From positions 3,887,501 to 3,951,500 of the forward strand of contig NZ_CP027762.1 of NCBI RefSeq assembly GCF_003852315.1: DNA of 64,000 bases, in the 5' to 3' direction. A model generated the notes under the pieces. The model was not told the DNA's origin. It saw only the letters and a list, made by a program, of their open reading frames with translations, and did no database searches. The DNA is from Pseudomonas sp. LBUM920 (GTDB lineage: Bacteria; Pseudomonadota; Gammaproteobacteria; Pseudomonadales; Pseudomonadaceae). Shown here one piece after another: positions 31,976 to 42,225 of the stretch (the first letter of the stretch is position 1; each line of letters begins with the position of its first letter). The position numbers and the translations under genes are program-made.

Positions 31976-32637
31976 ACCCGGCCCTCGACGAAATCGACAT
32001 CACGATCGCCCTGCACCACTTCCACCAGTTTGATCGCTTCCTGCTCCATACCGACGACGAGTTCATCGATGCGGCGTTGCAGGAAACGGTGGAAAAACAC
32101 CGAAGGAATACCGACCATCAGACCCGCAGCCGTTGTAATCAAGGCCTTGGAGATACCGCCTGCCAATACCGCGGCATTGGTGGTCATGCCTGAGCCCATG
32201 AACGAGCTGAAAATATCAATCATGCCCAACACCGTCCCCAGCAGGCCGAGCAATGGCGCCATGGCCGCGATGGTGCCGAGCGCATTGATATAGCGCTCCA
32301 TCTCGTGGATGACCCGGGCGGCGGCTTCCTCAATGCACTCTTTCATGATCTCGCGACCATGTTTGGAGTTGGCAAGGCCGGCAGCCAGGATTTCACCCAG
32401 AGGGGAGTTGGCGCGCAATTCCTTGAGTTTGTCTTTATCCAGTTGCTTGTTTTTGATCCAGCCCCACACCTGCCCCAGCAAATGCTCGGGCGTGATGCGG
32501 CTGGCACGCAGGGTCCACAGGCGTTCGGCGACGATGCCGAGTGCGGCGATGGAGCTCAAGATGATCGGCAACATCATCCAGCCGCCGGATTTGACCAATT
32601 CCCACACAGTGAATGTCCCCTCGAAAAAGTGCGCCAC
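31972..32637 (-). CDS. exbB: ExbB/TolQ/MotA-family proton channel
   Basis: The 221-residue protein has three membrane helices. The first is in VWELVKSGGWMMLPIILSSI, and the others surround the conserved APLLGLLGTVLGMIDIF stretch near residue 130 and the GGISKALITTAAGLMVGIP block. These are hallmarks of ExbB proton channels. It is first in the exbB-exbD-lpxK operon, but the start is not fixed by a strong RBS. Confidence 0.93.
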   Translation of the reverse strand: MAHFFEGTFTVWELVKSGGWMMLPIILSSIAALGIVAERLWTLRASRITPEHLLGQVWGWIKNKQLDKDKLKELRANSPLGEILAAGLANSKHGREIMKECIEEAAARVIHEMERYINALGTIAAMAPLLGLLGTVLGMIDIFSSFMGSGMTTNAAVLAGGISKALITTAAGLMVGIPSVFFHRFLQRRIDELVVGMEQEAIKLVEVVQGDRDVDFVEGRV

Positions 32638-32716
32638 TTTACCATATAGGTTCGTCAGCGTGGCTCGTCAGCCACCGGCCCGCCCGTCGCGGGCCTGGGC
32701 CCTGGGCGATGTGGGT

Positions 32717-34942
32717 TTAGGGTAACGCGTCACGCCAGAAGCGGCGTTGACTGCGAGCAACATCAGGTGGTTGAAAGGCGCCCAATTGCACCCGCACGGC
32801 GCCTTGCTCGGCGCTGTCGTACACGCGACTGCCCAACGCCTGATAACGCGCCAGCACTTGCGGGTGCGGATGACCGAACGCGTTGCCACGCCCCCGTGAG
32901 ATCAGGACCGATTTGGGCGCAAGTTGTTCCAGCAAGGGCGAGGATGAAGAACTGCGACTGCCATGATGCGGCGCCTGCAGCCAATCGGTCCGTACCGCCA
33001 GGGGGGACGCGAGGAAGGCCCTTTCGGCAGCGCGGTCAATATCGCCGGTCAACAGCAGGCGTTCGCCGTTGGCGCTTACACCCAATACACAGGATTTCGG
33101 ATTGCTGCTAGTGGCGCCAGGCCACTGCCACAGTTCAAACGCCACACCGTCCCACTCCCATTGCTCGCCACTGACACAGGGTTGGGCATCGAGCAATGCC
33201 GGCAAGCCTTGGGTTTCTCCTCCGATTACCCGCTGGACTGCAAGCCCTTGGGCAACTGCTGCCGCACCGCCCGCGTGGTCCGCGTGAGCATGGCTGATCA
33301 CCAACAGGTCCAAGGTCTCGACCCCGAGCTTTTTCAACGCGGGCAGCACCACACGCGCGCCAAGATCAAACTCGCCGGAACGCGGCCCCGCATCGTAAAG
33401 CAAGGTGTGATGACGCGTGCGCAGGACCAGCGCCTGTCCCTGGCCGACATCCAACTGCACCACTTCAACCTGCCCAACAGGCACGGGCTGCCTGGGTGGA
33501 AAGACCGCCAGCAGCAGCATTGGCCAGCCCAGCAGCCGAAACGGCAGGCCTTGGGGCAGCAGCAACAACACCGCGCCCGCCAGGCTTACCCACCAATACA
33601 CCAGGGGCACCTCGGCCGGTATCCAGGCCGGCTGCTGGCTCGCCAGCAGCGTCAGGGCCCTGAAAAGCCCATCGAGTGCGCCGCCGGCCAGCCACAGCAA
33701 GCTTTCAACCACAAACGGAATCGCCAGCAGCGCAGTCCCCAGCAGCGCCAATGGCAATACCACCAGGCTGATCCATGGCACGGCAAACAGATTCGCCACT
33801 GGCGCGCTCAGGCTTACAGGCAGGCCCAGCACCAGCAGTAACGGAAATAAACCGATGGCAATCAACCACTGTGGACGCGTCCATGCGTGCCAAAGACTCC
33901 ATGGACCCAAGCGCCCGCTGAAGGCCAGTACCAGCACCGCGACGGCCGCGAACGACAACCAGAACCCCGGCTGCAAACTCGCCAACGGTTCCAGCACCAG
34001 CACAGCGTCGAGCGCCAACAACAGCGGCCACCAGATCCCCAAATGCCGGAAGCGCAAACGCCACAGCAATACCAGGCCAACCATCACACAGGCCCGTTGT
34101 ACCGGCACACCAGACCCAGCCAACAGGCCGTATCCCAGCGCGGCGGCAAACGCCAGGCCACACGCCCATGGCAGCCACGGCAAGGCTCGAGGCCAACAGC
34201 CGTGGCGGGCGAGCCCGGCCACCAGACCGTAGATCAACCCCGCCAGCAAGCCGATGTGCTGGCCGGAAATCACCAGCAGGTGCACGGTTCCGGTGTCCTG
34301 CAATACCTGCCAGTCGCTGGCAGCCAGCCCAGAGCCATCGCCCAATACCAACGCCGCCAAACCCGCCTCGCGCCCTTGGGCGTCCACCGCCGCCAAGCGT
34401 TGCCGGACAGCATCGCGCCAGGCATTGCGGGCTGGCGCCAGGCGCTGGCCGTCCTTGACCGATCCCGTGGCCCCGATACGTTGGGCCAGGAGCCAGGCTT
34501 CGTGGTCAAAACCGTGAAAGTTGAGCAGCCCCGTTGGCCGCTTCAACGTGATCGCCAGGCGCCAACGCTCACCGCTGTTGACTGGCGGGCCACCGTGCCA
34601 GGACACCCGAATGCGCTTGGGTAAGCGGGCTGTGCGTGACCGACTGTCGGTCAGTTCAAACCGTACGCCGGTGCTCGTCTGCTGCGCCAACCCGGTCACG
34701 CGGCCTTCTACCCAGCGCGTCTGGCCATCCAGCGCCGGCTTCAGACGGTCGTCCAGCGCCCACTGCGCGCTCAGGCACGCCCAGCCCAATCCGAAGAGGA
34801 AAAAGGCCACCGGGTAGGTGCGAAAAGGCAACAACATCAATGCAATCACACAAATGGCCAGTAACCATCCGGTAGGCGGCAGTGCGGGCAAAAGTCGCAA
34901 CGAAAGCAGGCCAAGTCCGAGCGCAAACATGCCGATTTTCAT
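32717..34942 (-). CDS. comEC: ComEC/Rec2 DNA-uptake channel
   Basis: The 741-residue protein has the N-terminal OB-like domain (near residues 55-130), the multi-helix competence domain with LLVISGQHIGLLAGL near 225, and a C-terminal metallo-beta-lactamase domain with VVQLDVGQGQALVL near 500 and VISHAHADHAGGA near 560. It is the inner-membrane channel for single-stranded DNA in natural transformation. Length and domain order are complete. It is read toward exbB with an 80 bp gap. Confidence 0.94.
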   Translation of the reverse strand: MKIGMFALGLGLLSLRLLPALPPTGWLLAICVIALMLLPFRTYPVAFFLFGLGWACLSAQWALDDRLKPALDGQTRWVEGRVTGLAQQTSTGVRFELTDSRSRTARLPKRIRVSWHGGPPVNSGERWRLAITLKRPTGLLNFHGFDHEAWLLAQRIGATGSVKDGQRLAPARNAWRDAVRQRLAAVDAQGREAGLAALVLGDGSGLAASDWQVLQDTGTVHLLVISGQHIGLLAGLIYGLVAGLARHGCWPRALPWLPWACGLAFAAALGYGLLAGSGVPVQRACVMVGLVLLWRLRFRHLGIWWPLLLALDAVLVLEPLASLQPGFWLSFAAVAVLVLAFSGRLGPWSLWHAWTRPQWLIAIGLFPLLLVLGLPVSLSAPVANLFAVPWISLVVLPLALLGTALLAIPFVVESLLWLAGGALDGLFRALTLLASQQPAWIPAEVPLVYWWVSLAGAVLLLLPQGLPFRLLGWPMLLLAVFPPRQPVPVGQVEVVQLDVGQGQALVLRTRHHTLLYDAGPRSGEFDLGARVVLPALKKLGVETLDLLVISHAHADHAGGAAAVAQGLAVQRVIGGETQGLPALLDAQPCVSGEQWEWDGVAFELWQWPGATSSNPKSCVLGVSANGERLLLTGDIDRAAERAFLASPLAVRTDWLQAPHHGSRSSSSSPLLEQLAPKSVLISRGRGNAFGHPHPQVLARYQALGSRVYDSAEQGAVRVQLGAFQPPDVARSQRRFWRDALP

Positions 34943-35077
34943 GAATCATCCTTTGCAAGTGATCCACTCAGTCTTAGTCGCTCGCCCAGCGCTGCCGATG
35001 ATGTTTTGTCACAAAGTCTGAATTTTCTGTTTATAGAATGCGGGCATACTTGCCCCTCGAACTGACCTGGACCCCTT

Positions 35078-35593
35078 ATGCCCCGGCGCTTATTCAAACG
35101 GTACATGCCCGATCCCACGAGTATCAGGGAACACAAGTCTTTACGATTTCTCGGCACGTTGCTGCATGACCCCAACCTCTGGCACCTGAACCGGCACTCC
35201 GTCGCGCGCGCCATGGCGGTGGGCCTGTTCGCGGCATTCATCCCGATTCCGCTGCAGATGTTGCTGGCCGCGATCCTGGCGATTGTGGTGCGCGGCAATA
35301 TGCCTATCGCCGTCAGCCTGGTGTGGCTGACCAACCCGATCACCATGCCGGTGGTGTTTATCTGCACTTACCTGACCGGTGCCTGGCTGATGAACGTGCC
35401 GCCGCGCAGCCTGCCGGACAACCTCACCTGGGAGTGGATCAGCGGCCAGTTGAGCACGCTGTGGCAGCCATTCCTGTTGGGGTCGGTGGTCTTGGGGCTG
35501 GTGTTGGGCGCGCTGGCCTACTGCCTGACCATGGGCTATTGGCGTTGGTGGGTCGCGCACCAGTGGAAGAAGCGCAAGCAGCGTCGCGCGTGA
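35078..35593 (+). CDS. DUF2062 membrane protein
   Basis: The 171-residue product has a basic N-terminus (MPRRLFKRYMPD) and the family's NRHSVARAMAVGLFAAFIPIPLQM motif near 45-70, followed by helices with LVWLTNPITMP near 85. The C-terminus is very basic (KKRKQRRA). It is divergent from comEC and convergent with the sensor kinase. The family is unassigned but widely conserved. Confidence 0.9.
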   Translation: MPRRLFKRYMPDPTSIREHKSLRFLGTLLHDPNLWHLNRHSVARAMAVGLFAAFIPIPLQMLLAAILAIVVRGNMPIAVSLVWLTNPITMPVVFICTYLTGAWLMNVPPRSLPDNLTWEWISGQLSTLWQPFLLGSVVLGLVLGALAYCLTMGYWRWWVAHQWKKRKQRRA

Positions 35594-35600
35594 AAAAAAG

Positions 35601-36962
35601 CTAACGCGCCAACAGACGCAAATGGACCCGCAGGCCTTGCCCGGTATTTTCCGCCCACAAACGCCCGCCCTGACGCTGTAGGGCATTACGGGCGATGCTC
35701 AGGCCCAGGCCGAAACCGCCATCACCGGGCCGTGACCCATCCAAGCGTGTGAAAGGCGCGAAAATTCGCTCCAGGTCGCGCTCATCAATACCGGCGCCCT
35801 GATCCTCCAGCCAGATATGCCAGTAATCAGCGTCTCGACAGCCATCAAGCTGCACCCGCCCGTGCGGGGGCGAATGCCGAATGGCGTTACGCAGGATATT
35901 TTCCAGGGCCTGAGCCAGCGCGTTCAGGTTGCCCTGTACCCAGCAGTCTGCGGGCAACCGGCAAGGTAAACGCGACGCCGGCCAGTCACTTTCAAAGCAG
36001 GCGTTTTCCCTCAGCATGTCCCACAGGGCCGGAAGTTGAATATCTTCATTGGGCAATGGCGTGCGCTCGCTGTCCAGCCAGGCCAGCTGCAGGCTGTCTT
36101 CCACCAGGCGCTGCATGGCATCGATTTCCCGGCCCAGGCGCTCACGCAACTGCGTCAAATCCTGTTCGCTGTCGCAGGCCACGCGCAAACGGCTCAACGG
36201 TGTGCGCAGCTCATGGGACATGTCCCGCAACAGTTGTTGCTGCAACACCACCGTGCCCTGCAAGCGCTCGGACATATGGTCAAAGGCCCGGCCCAGTTCA
36301 CCCAGCTCGTCCTGACGGCTGGTAGCCTCGCGCGACATGCGCGTATTCAATTGATCGGCGCGCCAGGCATTGGCCTGCTCACGCAATTGATTCAGGGGCA
36401 TGATCAAAAGCCGGTAAAGCCCAATACACAGCAACAGCGTAAACAGGCCTGGAATCACGCCATTGGTCACCACGCGCCAAAACAACTGGTAGCGCCCAGG
36501 CATGAAACGCTGGGGCAGTTCAATCACCAGTGAACCCGCGCCTGGGTCGACCGGAAACGGGATTTTCATCCACGGCAGGCCTTTGACATGCCGGCTGACC
36601 GGCCACTCCAACCCGCGCAGAAAGGTCAGGCGCTGGCTTTCCTTGTCACTCAGTGGCGTGCTGCTCAGAGACTGCAAGTCGTTGCCGATTACACCGATCC
36701 ACGTGGACTCACGCTTGGCCATAAGCGCTAACCAGGCATCCACGCCTGCCCTGCCCTGGGTACTCCAGGCCAGTTCGGCGCCCGCGGCATAACCCCGCAG
36801 AATCTCGCGCGACTCCTCGGCCACGTAGGCATTCTGCTCTTCCATGTAGCGGCCCCAGGACCAACTGAGCCAAATCATCAGCAAACAGAAAGCGATCAGC
36901 AGGCAGGCCAGTTTCCAGAATAACGAATGCTTGCCCGGCAACCGCTCAAAGCCCTTCATCAT
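35601..36962 (-). CDS. OmpR-linked sensor histidine kinase
   Basis: 453 residues: a first membrane helix (KLACLLIAFCLLMIWLSW), a periplasmic sensor part of about 130 residues, a second helix near 165-185, a HAMP segment, a HisKA box with MSHELRTPLSRLR near 245 (phospho-His), and HATPase motifs NALAQALENILRNAIRHS (N box) and GFGLGLSIARNAL (G2). The signal is not identifiable. It overlaps its response regulator by 17 bp, and both are expressed from a promoter upstream of the regulator. Confidence 0.92.
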   Translation of the reverse strand: MMKGFERLPGKHSLFWKLACLLIAFCLLMIWLSWSWGRYMEEQNAYVAEESREILRGYAAGAELAWSTQGRAGVDAWLALMAKRESTWIGVIGNDLQSLSSTPLSDKESQRLTFLRGLEWPVSRHVKGLPWMKIPFPVDPGAGSLVIELPQRFMPGRYQLFWRVVTNGVIPGLFTLLLCIGLYRLLIMPLNQLREQANAWRADQLNTRMSREATSRQDELGELGRAFDHMSERLQGTVVLQQQLLRDMSHELRTPLSRLRVACDSEQDLTQLRERLGREIDAMQRLVEDSLQLAWLDSERTPLPNEDIQLPALWDMLRENACFESDWPASRLPCRLPADCWVQGNLNALAQALENILRNAIRHSPPHGRVQLDGCRDADYWHIWLEDQGAGIDERDLERIFAPFTRLDGSRPGDGGFGLGLSIARNALQRQGGRLWAENTGQGLRVHLRLLAR

Positions 36963-37683
36963 GGCCGCTCAGTACGTAACCCTTGCCCCACACCGTGCGC
37001 ACTTCACACTCGCTGTAGCCGATGGCCTTGAGCTTGCGGCGAATCTGGCTGACGTGCATGTCCAGACTGCGGTCGTGGGGCGCATAACCGCGCTGCAACA
37101 CATGCTGATAGAGGAAGGCTTTGCTGAGCACTTCGTCAGCATTGCGGTGCAGGGTTTCCAACAGGCGGTATTCGCTGCGGGTCAGCCCGGCCCAGTGCGC
37201 CTGATAAAAGACATCGCACAGCTCGTCGTCAAAGCGCAGCGTGCGAGTGTCGTCGCGCACCGCCCGAGGCGTGGGCAGCGGGCGCCGATCCAGGGCCACG
37301 CGGCGCAAGATCGCTTCAATGCGCACCCGCAGCTCGATCATGCTGAACGGCTTGGGCAGATAGTCGTCCGCACCGAGGCGAAAGCCACTGATACGGTCGG
37401 CTTCTGCGCCCAGCGCCGACATCAGGATCACCGGGATTGCATGGCTCTGGCGCAGGTGGGTGAGGATCGACAACCCGTCCATCCCGGGCAGCAGGATATC
37501 CATCAACACCACGTCGAACGCCTGGTCGCGGGCCATTTGCAGACCTTGCTGGCCGTTCTGGCACCAGGTCACCTGGAAGCCACAGCGGCCCAGATGCTCA
37601 TGCACATAAGCACCCAGCACAGGGTCATCTTCGATTGTCAGGATACTGGGTGAGCCAGCTGCGGGAGTCATTAGCGTCTGCAA
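36946..37683 (-). CDS. OmpR-family response regulator
   Basis: The 245-residue protein has a receiver domain (EDDPVLGAYV acidic pair, phospho-Asp in VVLMDILLPGMDG near residue 62, Lys in LPKPFS near 111) and a winged-helix DNA-binding domain ending RTVWGKGYVLSG. The start may be ATG 37671 (MTPAAG) rather than 37683. It pairs with the adjacent kinase. Regulon unknown. Confidence 0.93.
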   Translation of the reverse strand: MQTLMTPAAGSPSILTIEDDPVLGAYVHEHLGRCGFQVTWCQNGQQGLQMARDQAFDVVLMDILLPGMDGLSILTHLRQSHAIPVILMSALGAEADRISGFRLGADDYLPKPFSMIELRVRIEAILRRVALDRRPLPTPRAVRDDTRTLRFDDELCDVFYQAHWAGLTRSEYRLLETLHRNADEVLSKAFLYQHVLQRGYAPHDRSLDMHVSQIRRKLKAIGYSECEVRTVWGKGYVLSGHDEGL

Positions 37684-37876
37684 GTCATTCTCAATCGCTG
37701 ATTATTCAAGATTAAACTGCCCCAGGCAATCGCCACCCGGCTCTCAATGGCCCGAAGATTGCGGTATGTCATTAATTTGCGAGATTCCAGACCGCGCAAA
37801 TGGCTACACTGCGCAGGTGGCGTGGGCCGGATGCCCGCGCAGATAATCGAAAACAATGTGGTAGCAGGAGAGTGGC

Positions 37877-40630
37877 GTGCTTAGAAGAATGGGGATAAAA
37901 GGCCGCGTACTGTTGCTGACCTTATTACCGACCAGCCTGATGGCCCTGTTGTTGGGGGGTTATTTCACCTGGATGCAGCTCTCGGAGTTGCAAACCCAAT
38001 TGCTGCAGCGTGGCGAAATGATTGCCGAGCAGTTGGCGCCGCTGGTAGCCCCTGCCCTGAGTAGCAAGAACACCGACCTGCTGGAACGCATCGCCACCCA
38101 GTCACTGGAACAACCCGACGTGCGTGCCGTGTCGTTTCTGGCGCCGGACCGCTCGCCCCTGGCGCACGCCGGCCCGACCATGCTCAACCAGCCGCCCGTC
38201 GGTAACAGCTCCCACCTGCTGCAGCGCACCGGCAATGACGCCACGCGCTACCTGCTGCCGGTATTTGGCCGCCACCGCAACCTCGCAGGCGAGCTGATCC
38301 CCGATGAAGCCGATCGTTTGCTGGGCTGGGTCGAGGTAGAGCTGTCGCACAATGGCATGTTGTTGCGCGGCTACCGCAGCCTGTTCGCCAGCTTGCTGTT
38401 GATCGCCATCGGCCTGATCTGCACCGCCGCGCTTGCGCTGCGGATCAGCCGCACGATCAACTCGCCGATTGGCCAGATCAAGCTGGCCGTGGCCCAACTC
38501 AAGGACGGCAACCTGGAAACCCGCTTGCCACCCTTGGGCAGCCAGGAACTGGACCAGTTGGCCTCGGGCATCAATCGCATGGCCGAAACCCTGCAAAATG
38601 CCCAGGAAGAGTTGCAGCACAGCATCGATCAGGCCACCGAAGACGTGCGCCAAAACCTGGAAACCATTGAAATCCAGAACATCGAGCTGGACCTGGCGCG
38701 CAAAGAGGCCCTGGAGGCCAGCCGTATCAAGTCGGAGTTCCTGGCCAACATGAGCCATGAAATCCGCACCCCGCTCAATGGCATTCTCGGTTTCACTCAC
38801 TTGTTGCAAAAAAGCGAACTGTCACCGCGCCAACTGGACTACCTGGGCACCATCGAAAAGTCCGCCGACAACCTGCTGGGCATCATCAACGAAATTCTCG
38901 ACTTCTCGAAAATCGAGGCCGGCAAGCTGGTACTCGACAGCGTGCCTTTCAACCTGCGCGACTTGCTGCAAGACACCCTGACCATCCTCGCGCCCGCCGC
39001 CCATGCCAAGCAGTTGGAACTGGTGAGCCTGGTGTACCGCGACACCCCGTTGGCGCTGGTCGGCGACCCGTTGCGACTCAAGCAGATCCTCACCAACCTG
39101 ATCAGCAATGCGATCAAGTTCACCCGCGAAGGCACTATCGTGGCCCGCGCGATGGTCGAGGACGAACAGGAGGACAGCGTACAGCTGCGCATCAGTGTGC
39201 AAGACACCGGCATCGGCTTGTCCAACCAGGACGTGCGCGCACTGTTTCAGGCGTTCAGCCAGGCCGACAATTCCCTGTCACGGCAACCGGGCGGTACCGG
39301 CTTGGGCCTGGTGATCTCGAAACGACTGATCGAGCAGATGGGCGGTGAGATCGGTGTCGACAGCACGCCGGGAGAAGGCTCTGAATTCTGGATCAGCCTC
39401 AACCTGCCGAAAACCCGCGATGACGTCGACGACCTGCCCTCTGCGCCACTGCTGGGGCGTCGCGTGGCGGTGCTGGAAAACCACGAGCTGGCGCGTCAGG
39501 CCCTGCAACACCAACTGGAAGATTGCGGCCTGGAAGTGACGCCGTTCAACACCCTGGAAAGCCTCACCAACGGCATCACCAGCGCGCATCAGACCGAGCA
39601 GGCCATCGACCTTGCCGTACTCGGCGTCACGGCCAATGATATTCCGCCCGAACGCCTCAACCAGCATTTGTGGGACCTGGAACACCTGGGCTGCAAAGTG
39701 CTGGTGCTGTGCCCGACCACCGAACAGATGCTGTTCAACCAATCAGTGCCCAACCCCAACAGCCAGTTGCAGGCCAAACCCGCCTGCACGCGCAAATTGC
39801 GCCGCGCACTGGCCGACCTGATCAGCCCGCGCCCCTTGCGCAGCGAACCCGGCGAGCCGCTGTCCAGCCGCGCGCCGCGCGTGCTCTGCGTGGATGACAA
39901 CCCGGCAAACCTGCTGCTGGTACAAACCCTGCTCGAAGACATGGGCGCCAAGGTGCAGGCGGTAGAAAGCGGTTATGCCGCCATTGACGCGGTGAAACAG
40001 GAAACATTCGACCTGGTGCTGATGGACGTACAAATGCCCGGCATGGACGGCCGCCAAAGCACAGAGGCTATCCGCCAATGGGAAAGCGAGCGCCACGGTA
40101 CGCCGTTGCCGGTGGTAGCCCTCACCGCCCATGCCATGGCCAACGAAAAACGCGCGCTGCTGCAAAGCGGCATGGACGACTACCTGACCAAACCCATCAG
40201 CGAACGCCAACTGGCCCAAGTGGTGCTGAAGTGGACCGGCCTGGCCCTGCGCAACCAAGGCCCGGAACGCACCAACGACAGTTCGGGCACAGGCGTGAAA
40301 CTGTTGGTACTGGACCATGAGGAAGGCCTGCGTCTGGCGGCCAACAAATCCGATCTGGCCGCCGACATGCTCGCCATGCTGCTGGCCTCTCTGGAAGCCG
40401 ACCGCCTGGCGATCACCGTCGCCCGCGAAGCCAAAGACAACAATGCCCTGATCGAGCGCGTCCACCGGCTGCACGGCGCCACCCGTTACTGCGGTGTGCC
40501 GCAATTACGCGCCGCCTGCCAACGCGCCGAGACCTTGCTCAAGCAGGACGACGCCAAGGCCATGGCGGCCCTGGATGAACTGGACATGGCGATTGCCCGC
40601 CTGGCCAGTGAGGCGCGCGTCAGCGCCTGA
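37877..40630 (+). CDS. gacS: GacS hybrid sensor kinase
   Basis: The 917-residue protein starts at a GTG (gtgcttagaaga), preceded by caggag. It has two membrane helices flanking a periplasmic loop (residues 38-165), HAMP, a HisKA box with H294 in MSHEIRTPLNG, an ATPase domain, a receiver with D717 in LVLMDVQMPG, and a C-terminal Hpt with H863 in HRLHG. These are the expected GacS phospho-sites. With GacA it drives rsm sRNA expression and thereby secondary metabolism, which could include the products of region 1. Confidence 0.97.
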   Translation: MLRRMGIKGRVLLLTLLPTSLMALLLGGYFTWMQLSELQTQLLQRGEMIAEQLAPLVAPALSSKNTDLLERIATQSLEQPDVRAVSFLAPDRSPLAHAGPTMLNQPPVGNSSHLLQRTGNDATRYLLPVFGRHRNLAGELIPDEADRLLGWVEVELSHNGMLLRGYRSLFASLLLIAIGLICTAALALRISRTINSPIGQIKLAVAQLKDGNLETRLPPLGSQELDQLASGINRMAETLQNAQEELQHSIDQATEDVRQNLETIEIQNIELDLARKEALEASRIKSEFLANMSHEIRTPLNGILGFTHLLQKSELSPRQLDYLGTIEKSADNLLGIINEILDFSKIEAGKLVLDSVPFNLRDLLQDTLTILAPAAHAKQLELVSLVYRDTPLALVGDPLRLKQILTNLISNAIKFTREGTIVARAMVEDEQEDSVQLRISVQDTGIGLSNQDVRALFQAFSQADNSLSRQPGGTGLGLVISKRLIEQMGGEIGVDSTPGEGSEFWISLNLPKTRDDVDDLPSAPLLGRRVAVLENHELARQALQHQLEDCGLEVTPFNTLESLTNGITSAHQTEQAIDLAVLGVTANDIPPERLNQHLWDLEHLGCKVLVLCPTTEQMLFNQSVPNPNSQLQAKPACTRKLRRALADLISPRPLRSEPGEPLSSRAPRVLCVDDNPANLLLVQTLLEDMGAKVQAVESGYAAIDAVKQETFDLVLMDVQMPGMDGRQSTEAIRQWESERHGTPLPVVALTAHAMANEKRALLQSGMDDYLTKPISERQLAQVVLKWTGLALRNQGPERTNDSSGTGVKLLVLDHEEGLRLAANKSDLAADMLAMLLASLEADRLAITVAREAKDNNALIERVHRLHGATRYCGVPQLRAACQRAETLLKQDDAKAMAALDELDMAIARLASEARVSA

Positions 40631-40723
40631 GTTTATTTTATAAGCGCGGGCACTTGCGGCGCGGGTTTGCTCCTGTCTTCAAGGGTCTGCGCTTGCAACT
40701 CGCAACTTGCAGGGAGCTTTTTA

Positions 40724-41713
40724 ATGCGCGTCATTCTTTTCAGCAGCCAGACCTACGACCGCGACAGTTTTCTTGGCGAGCCACTGCCGGCCGGCCTTGA
40801 GCTGCAATTTCAGCCTGCGCGGCTCAATCTCGACACCGTGGCCCTGGCCGAACACCACGAAGTGGTTTGCGCGTTTATCAATGACGACCTCAGCGCCCCG
40901 GTGCTGGAGCAGCTGGCCGCAGGCGGCACGCGTCTGATTGCCCTGCGCTCGGCCGGTTACAACCATGTCGACCTGCCCGCCGCCCAGCGCCTGGGCCTGA
41001 CCATCGTGCGGGTGCCGGCCTACTCGCCCCACGCGGTGGCCGAGCATGCCGTGGCGCTGATTCTCGCCCTTAACCGCCGCCTGCATCGCGCCTACAACCG
41101 CACCCGCGATGGCGATTTCAGCTTGCACGGGCTGACCGGTTTCGACCTGGTGGGCAAGACCGTCGGCGTGGTCGGCACCGGGCAGATCGGCGCCACGTTC
41201 GCCAAGATAATGGCCGGCTTCGGCTGCCAGTTGCTGGCCTACGACCCTTTCCCCAACCCGCAGGTGCAGGCCCTCGGCGCACGTTACGTAAGCCTGCCCG
41301 AGCTGCTGGCGCACGCGCAGATCATTAGCCTGCATTGCCCGCTGACCGCCGACAGCAAACACCTGATCAACGCCCGCTCCCTGGCGCAGATGCAGCGCGG
41401 CGCAATGCTGATCAACACCGGCCGTGGTGGCCTGGTGGACACGCCGGCGCTGATCGAAGCCCTCAAGGACGGCCAACTCGGCTACCTCGGGCTGGATGTG
41501 TATGAAGAAGAGGCCCAGCTTTTTTTCGAAGACCGCTCCGACCTGCCGCTGCAAGACGACGTGCTCGCACGCCTGTTGACGTTCCCCAACGTGATCATCA
41601 CCGCCCACCAGGCATTTCTCACCCGCGAGGCCCTGGCGGCCATCGCCAGCACCACGTTGGGCAATATTGCCGCGTGGGCCAAAGGCCAGCCGCAGAACCT
41701 GGTCGAAGGATGA
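40724..41713 (+). CDS. ldhA: D-lactate dehydrogenase (2-hydroxyacid dehydrogenase family)
   Basis: The 329-residue enzyme starts at ATG 40724. The Rossmann motif VVGTGQIGATFAKI is near residue 150, the catalytic Arg lies in INTGRGGLVD near 232, Glu in EEEAQLFFED near 262, and His in TAHQAFLT near 296. It interconverts pyruvate and D-lactate with NADH. It follows gacS on the same strand with a 93 bp gap, a known pseudomonad arrangement. Confidence 0.94.
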   Translation: MRVILFSSQTYDRDSFLGEPLPAGLELQFQPARLNLDTVALAEHHEVVCAFINDDLSAPVLEQLAAGGTRLIALRSAGYNHVDLPAAQRLGLTIVRVPAYSPHAVAEHAVALILALNRRLHRAYNRTRDGDFSLHGLTGFDLVGKTVGVVGTGQIGATFAKIMAGFGCQLLAYDPFPNPQVQALGARYVSLPELLAHAQIISLHCPLTADSKHLINARSLAQMQRGAMLINTGRGGLVDTPALIEALKDGQLGYLGLDVYEEEAQLFFEDRSDLPLQDDVLARLLTFPNVIITAHQAFLTREALAAIASTTLGNIAAWAKGQPQNLVEG

Positions 41714-41784
41714 TCGGCGGTCACATACCAGGCTCATGATAGGCCGGCACCCGTGATAGGATGCCGCGCCTATTTGGAGGATCC

Positions 41785-42225
41785 ATGGCCGAACACGATT
41801 TCCGCTTCAGCTTGCTGAGCCCGCAACACACCCTGATCGAATGCCGCGCCCTGGTGCCGGGCCGTTATCAAGTCACCGGCAACGGTGGTTCGATCAAACA
41901 CGGCGACGTGCTGATCGTCACCCTGCGTGGCAGTAAAACCCTGTCGATGCGCCTGACCGTCGAAGGTGATGCACGCTACTCCATCCGCCCGGCAGGCCAA
42001 TGGGTCGCCATGGCCCAGGGGCCGAAATTCGGCGAGCTGGAAATTCATACCTGGAAGGTCAACTGCGACAGCTGCGACACCGTGCTGGAATTTGAATTCG
42101 CGGTAGAAACCAAGCTGACCAAAGAGCCGCTGCAACCTGCCGCCAACGCGCGCATCAAGGCACTGGGCTGGGCCAGCGAAGGCGACAAGCATCGCTGCCC
42201 TAAATGCCAGCAGGCCGCGCAATGA
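41785..42225 (+). CDS. Conserved hypothetical protein with two CxxC pairs
   Basis: The 146-residue product starts at ATG 41785 (tttggagg upstream) as MAEHDFRFSLLSPQHTL. Two Cys pairs, C-D-S-C near residue 93 and C-P-K-C near 139, could form a zinc site. The body is beta-rich. It overlaps the next gene by ATGA, so they are co-translated. I recall it as a conserved neighbour of ldhA in pseudomonads, with unknown function. Confidence 0.8.
   Translation: MAEHDFRFSLLSPQHTLIECRALVPGRYQVTGNGGSIKHGDVLIVTLRGSKTLSMRLTVEGDARYSIRPAGQWVAMAQGPKFGELEIHTWKVNCDSCDTVLEFEFAVETKLTKEPLQPAANARIKALGWASEGDKHRCPKCQQAAQ

Noticed and set aside
36036..36533. Long ORFs opposite the sensor kinase, gacS, serS, rarA, cysG and ftsK
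   Set aside because: These are antisense shadows of high-GC genes. The opposite-strand genes have clear domains and motifs.
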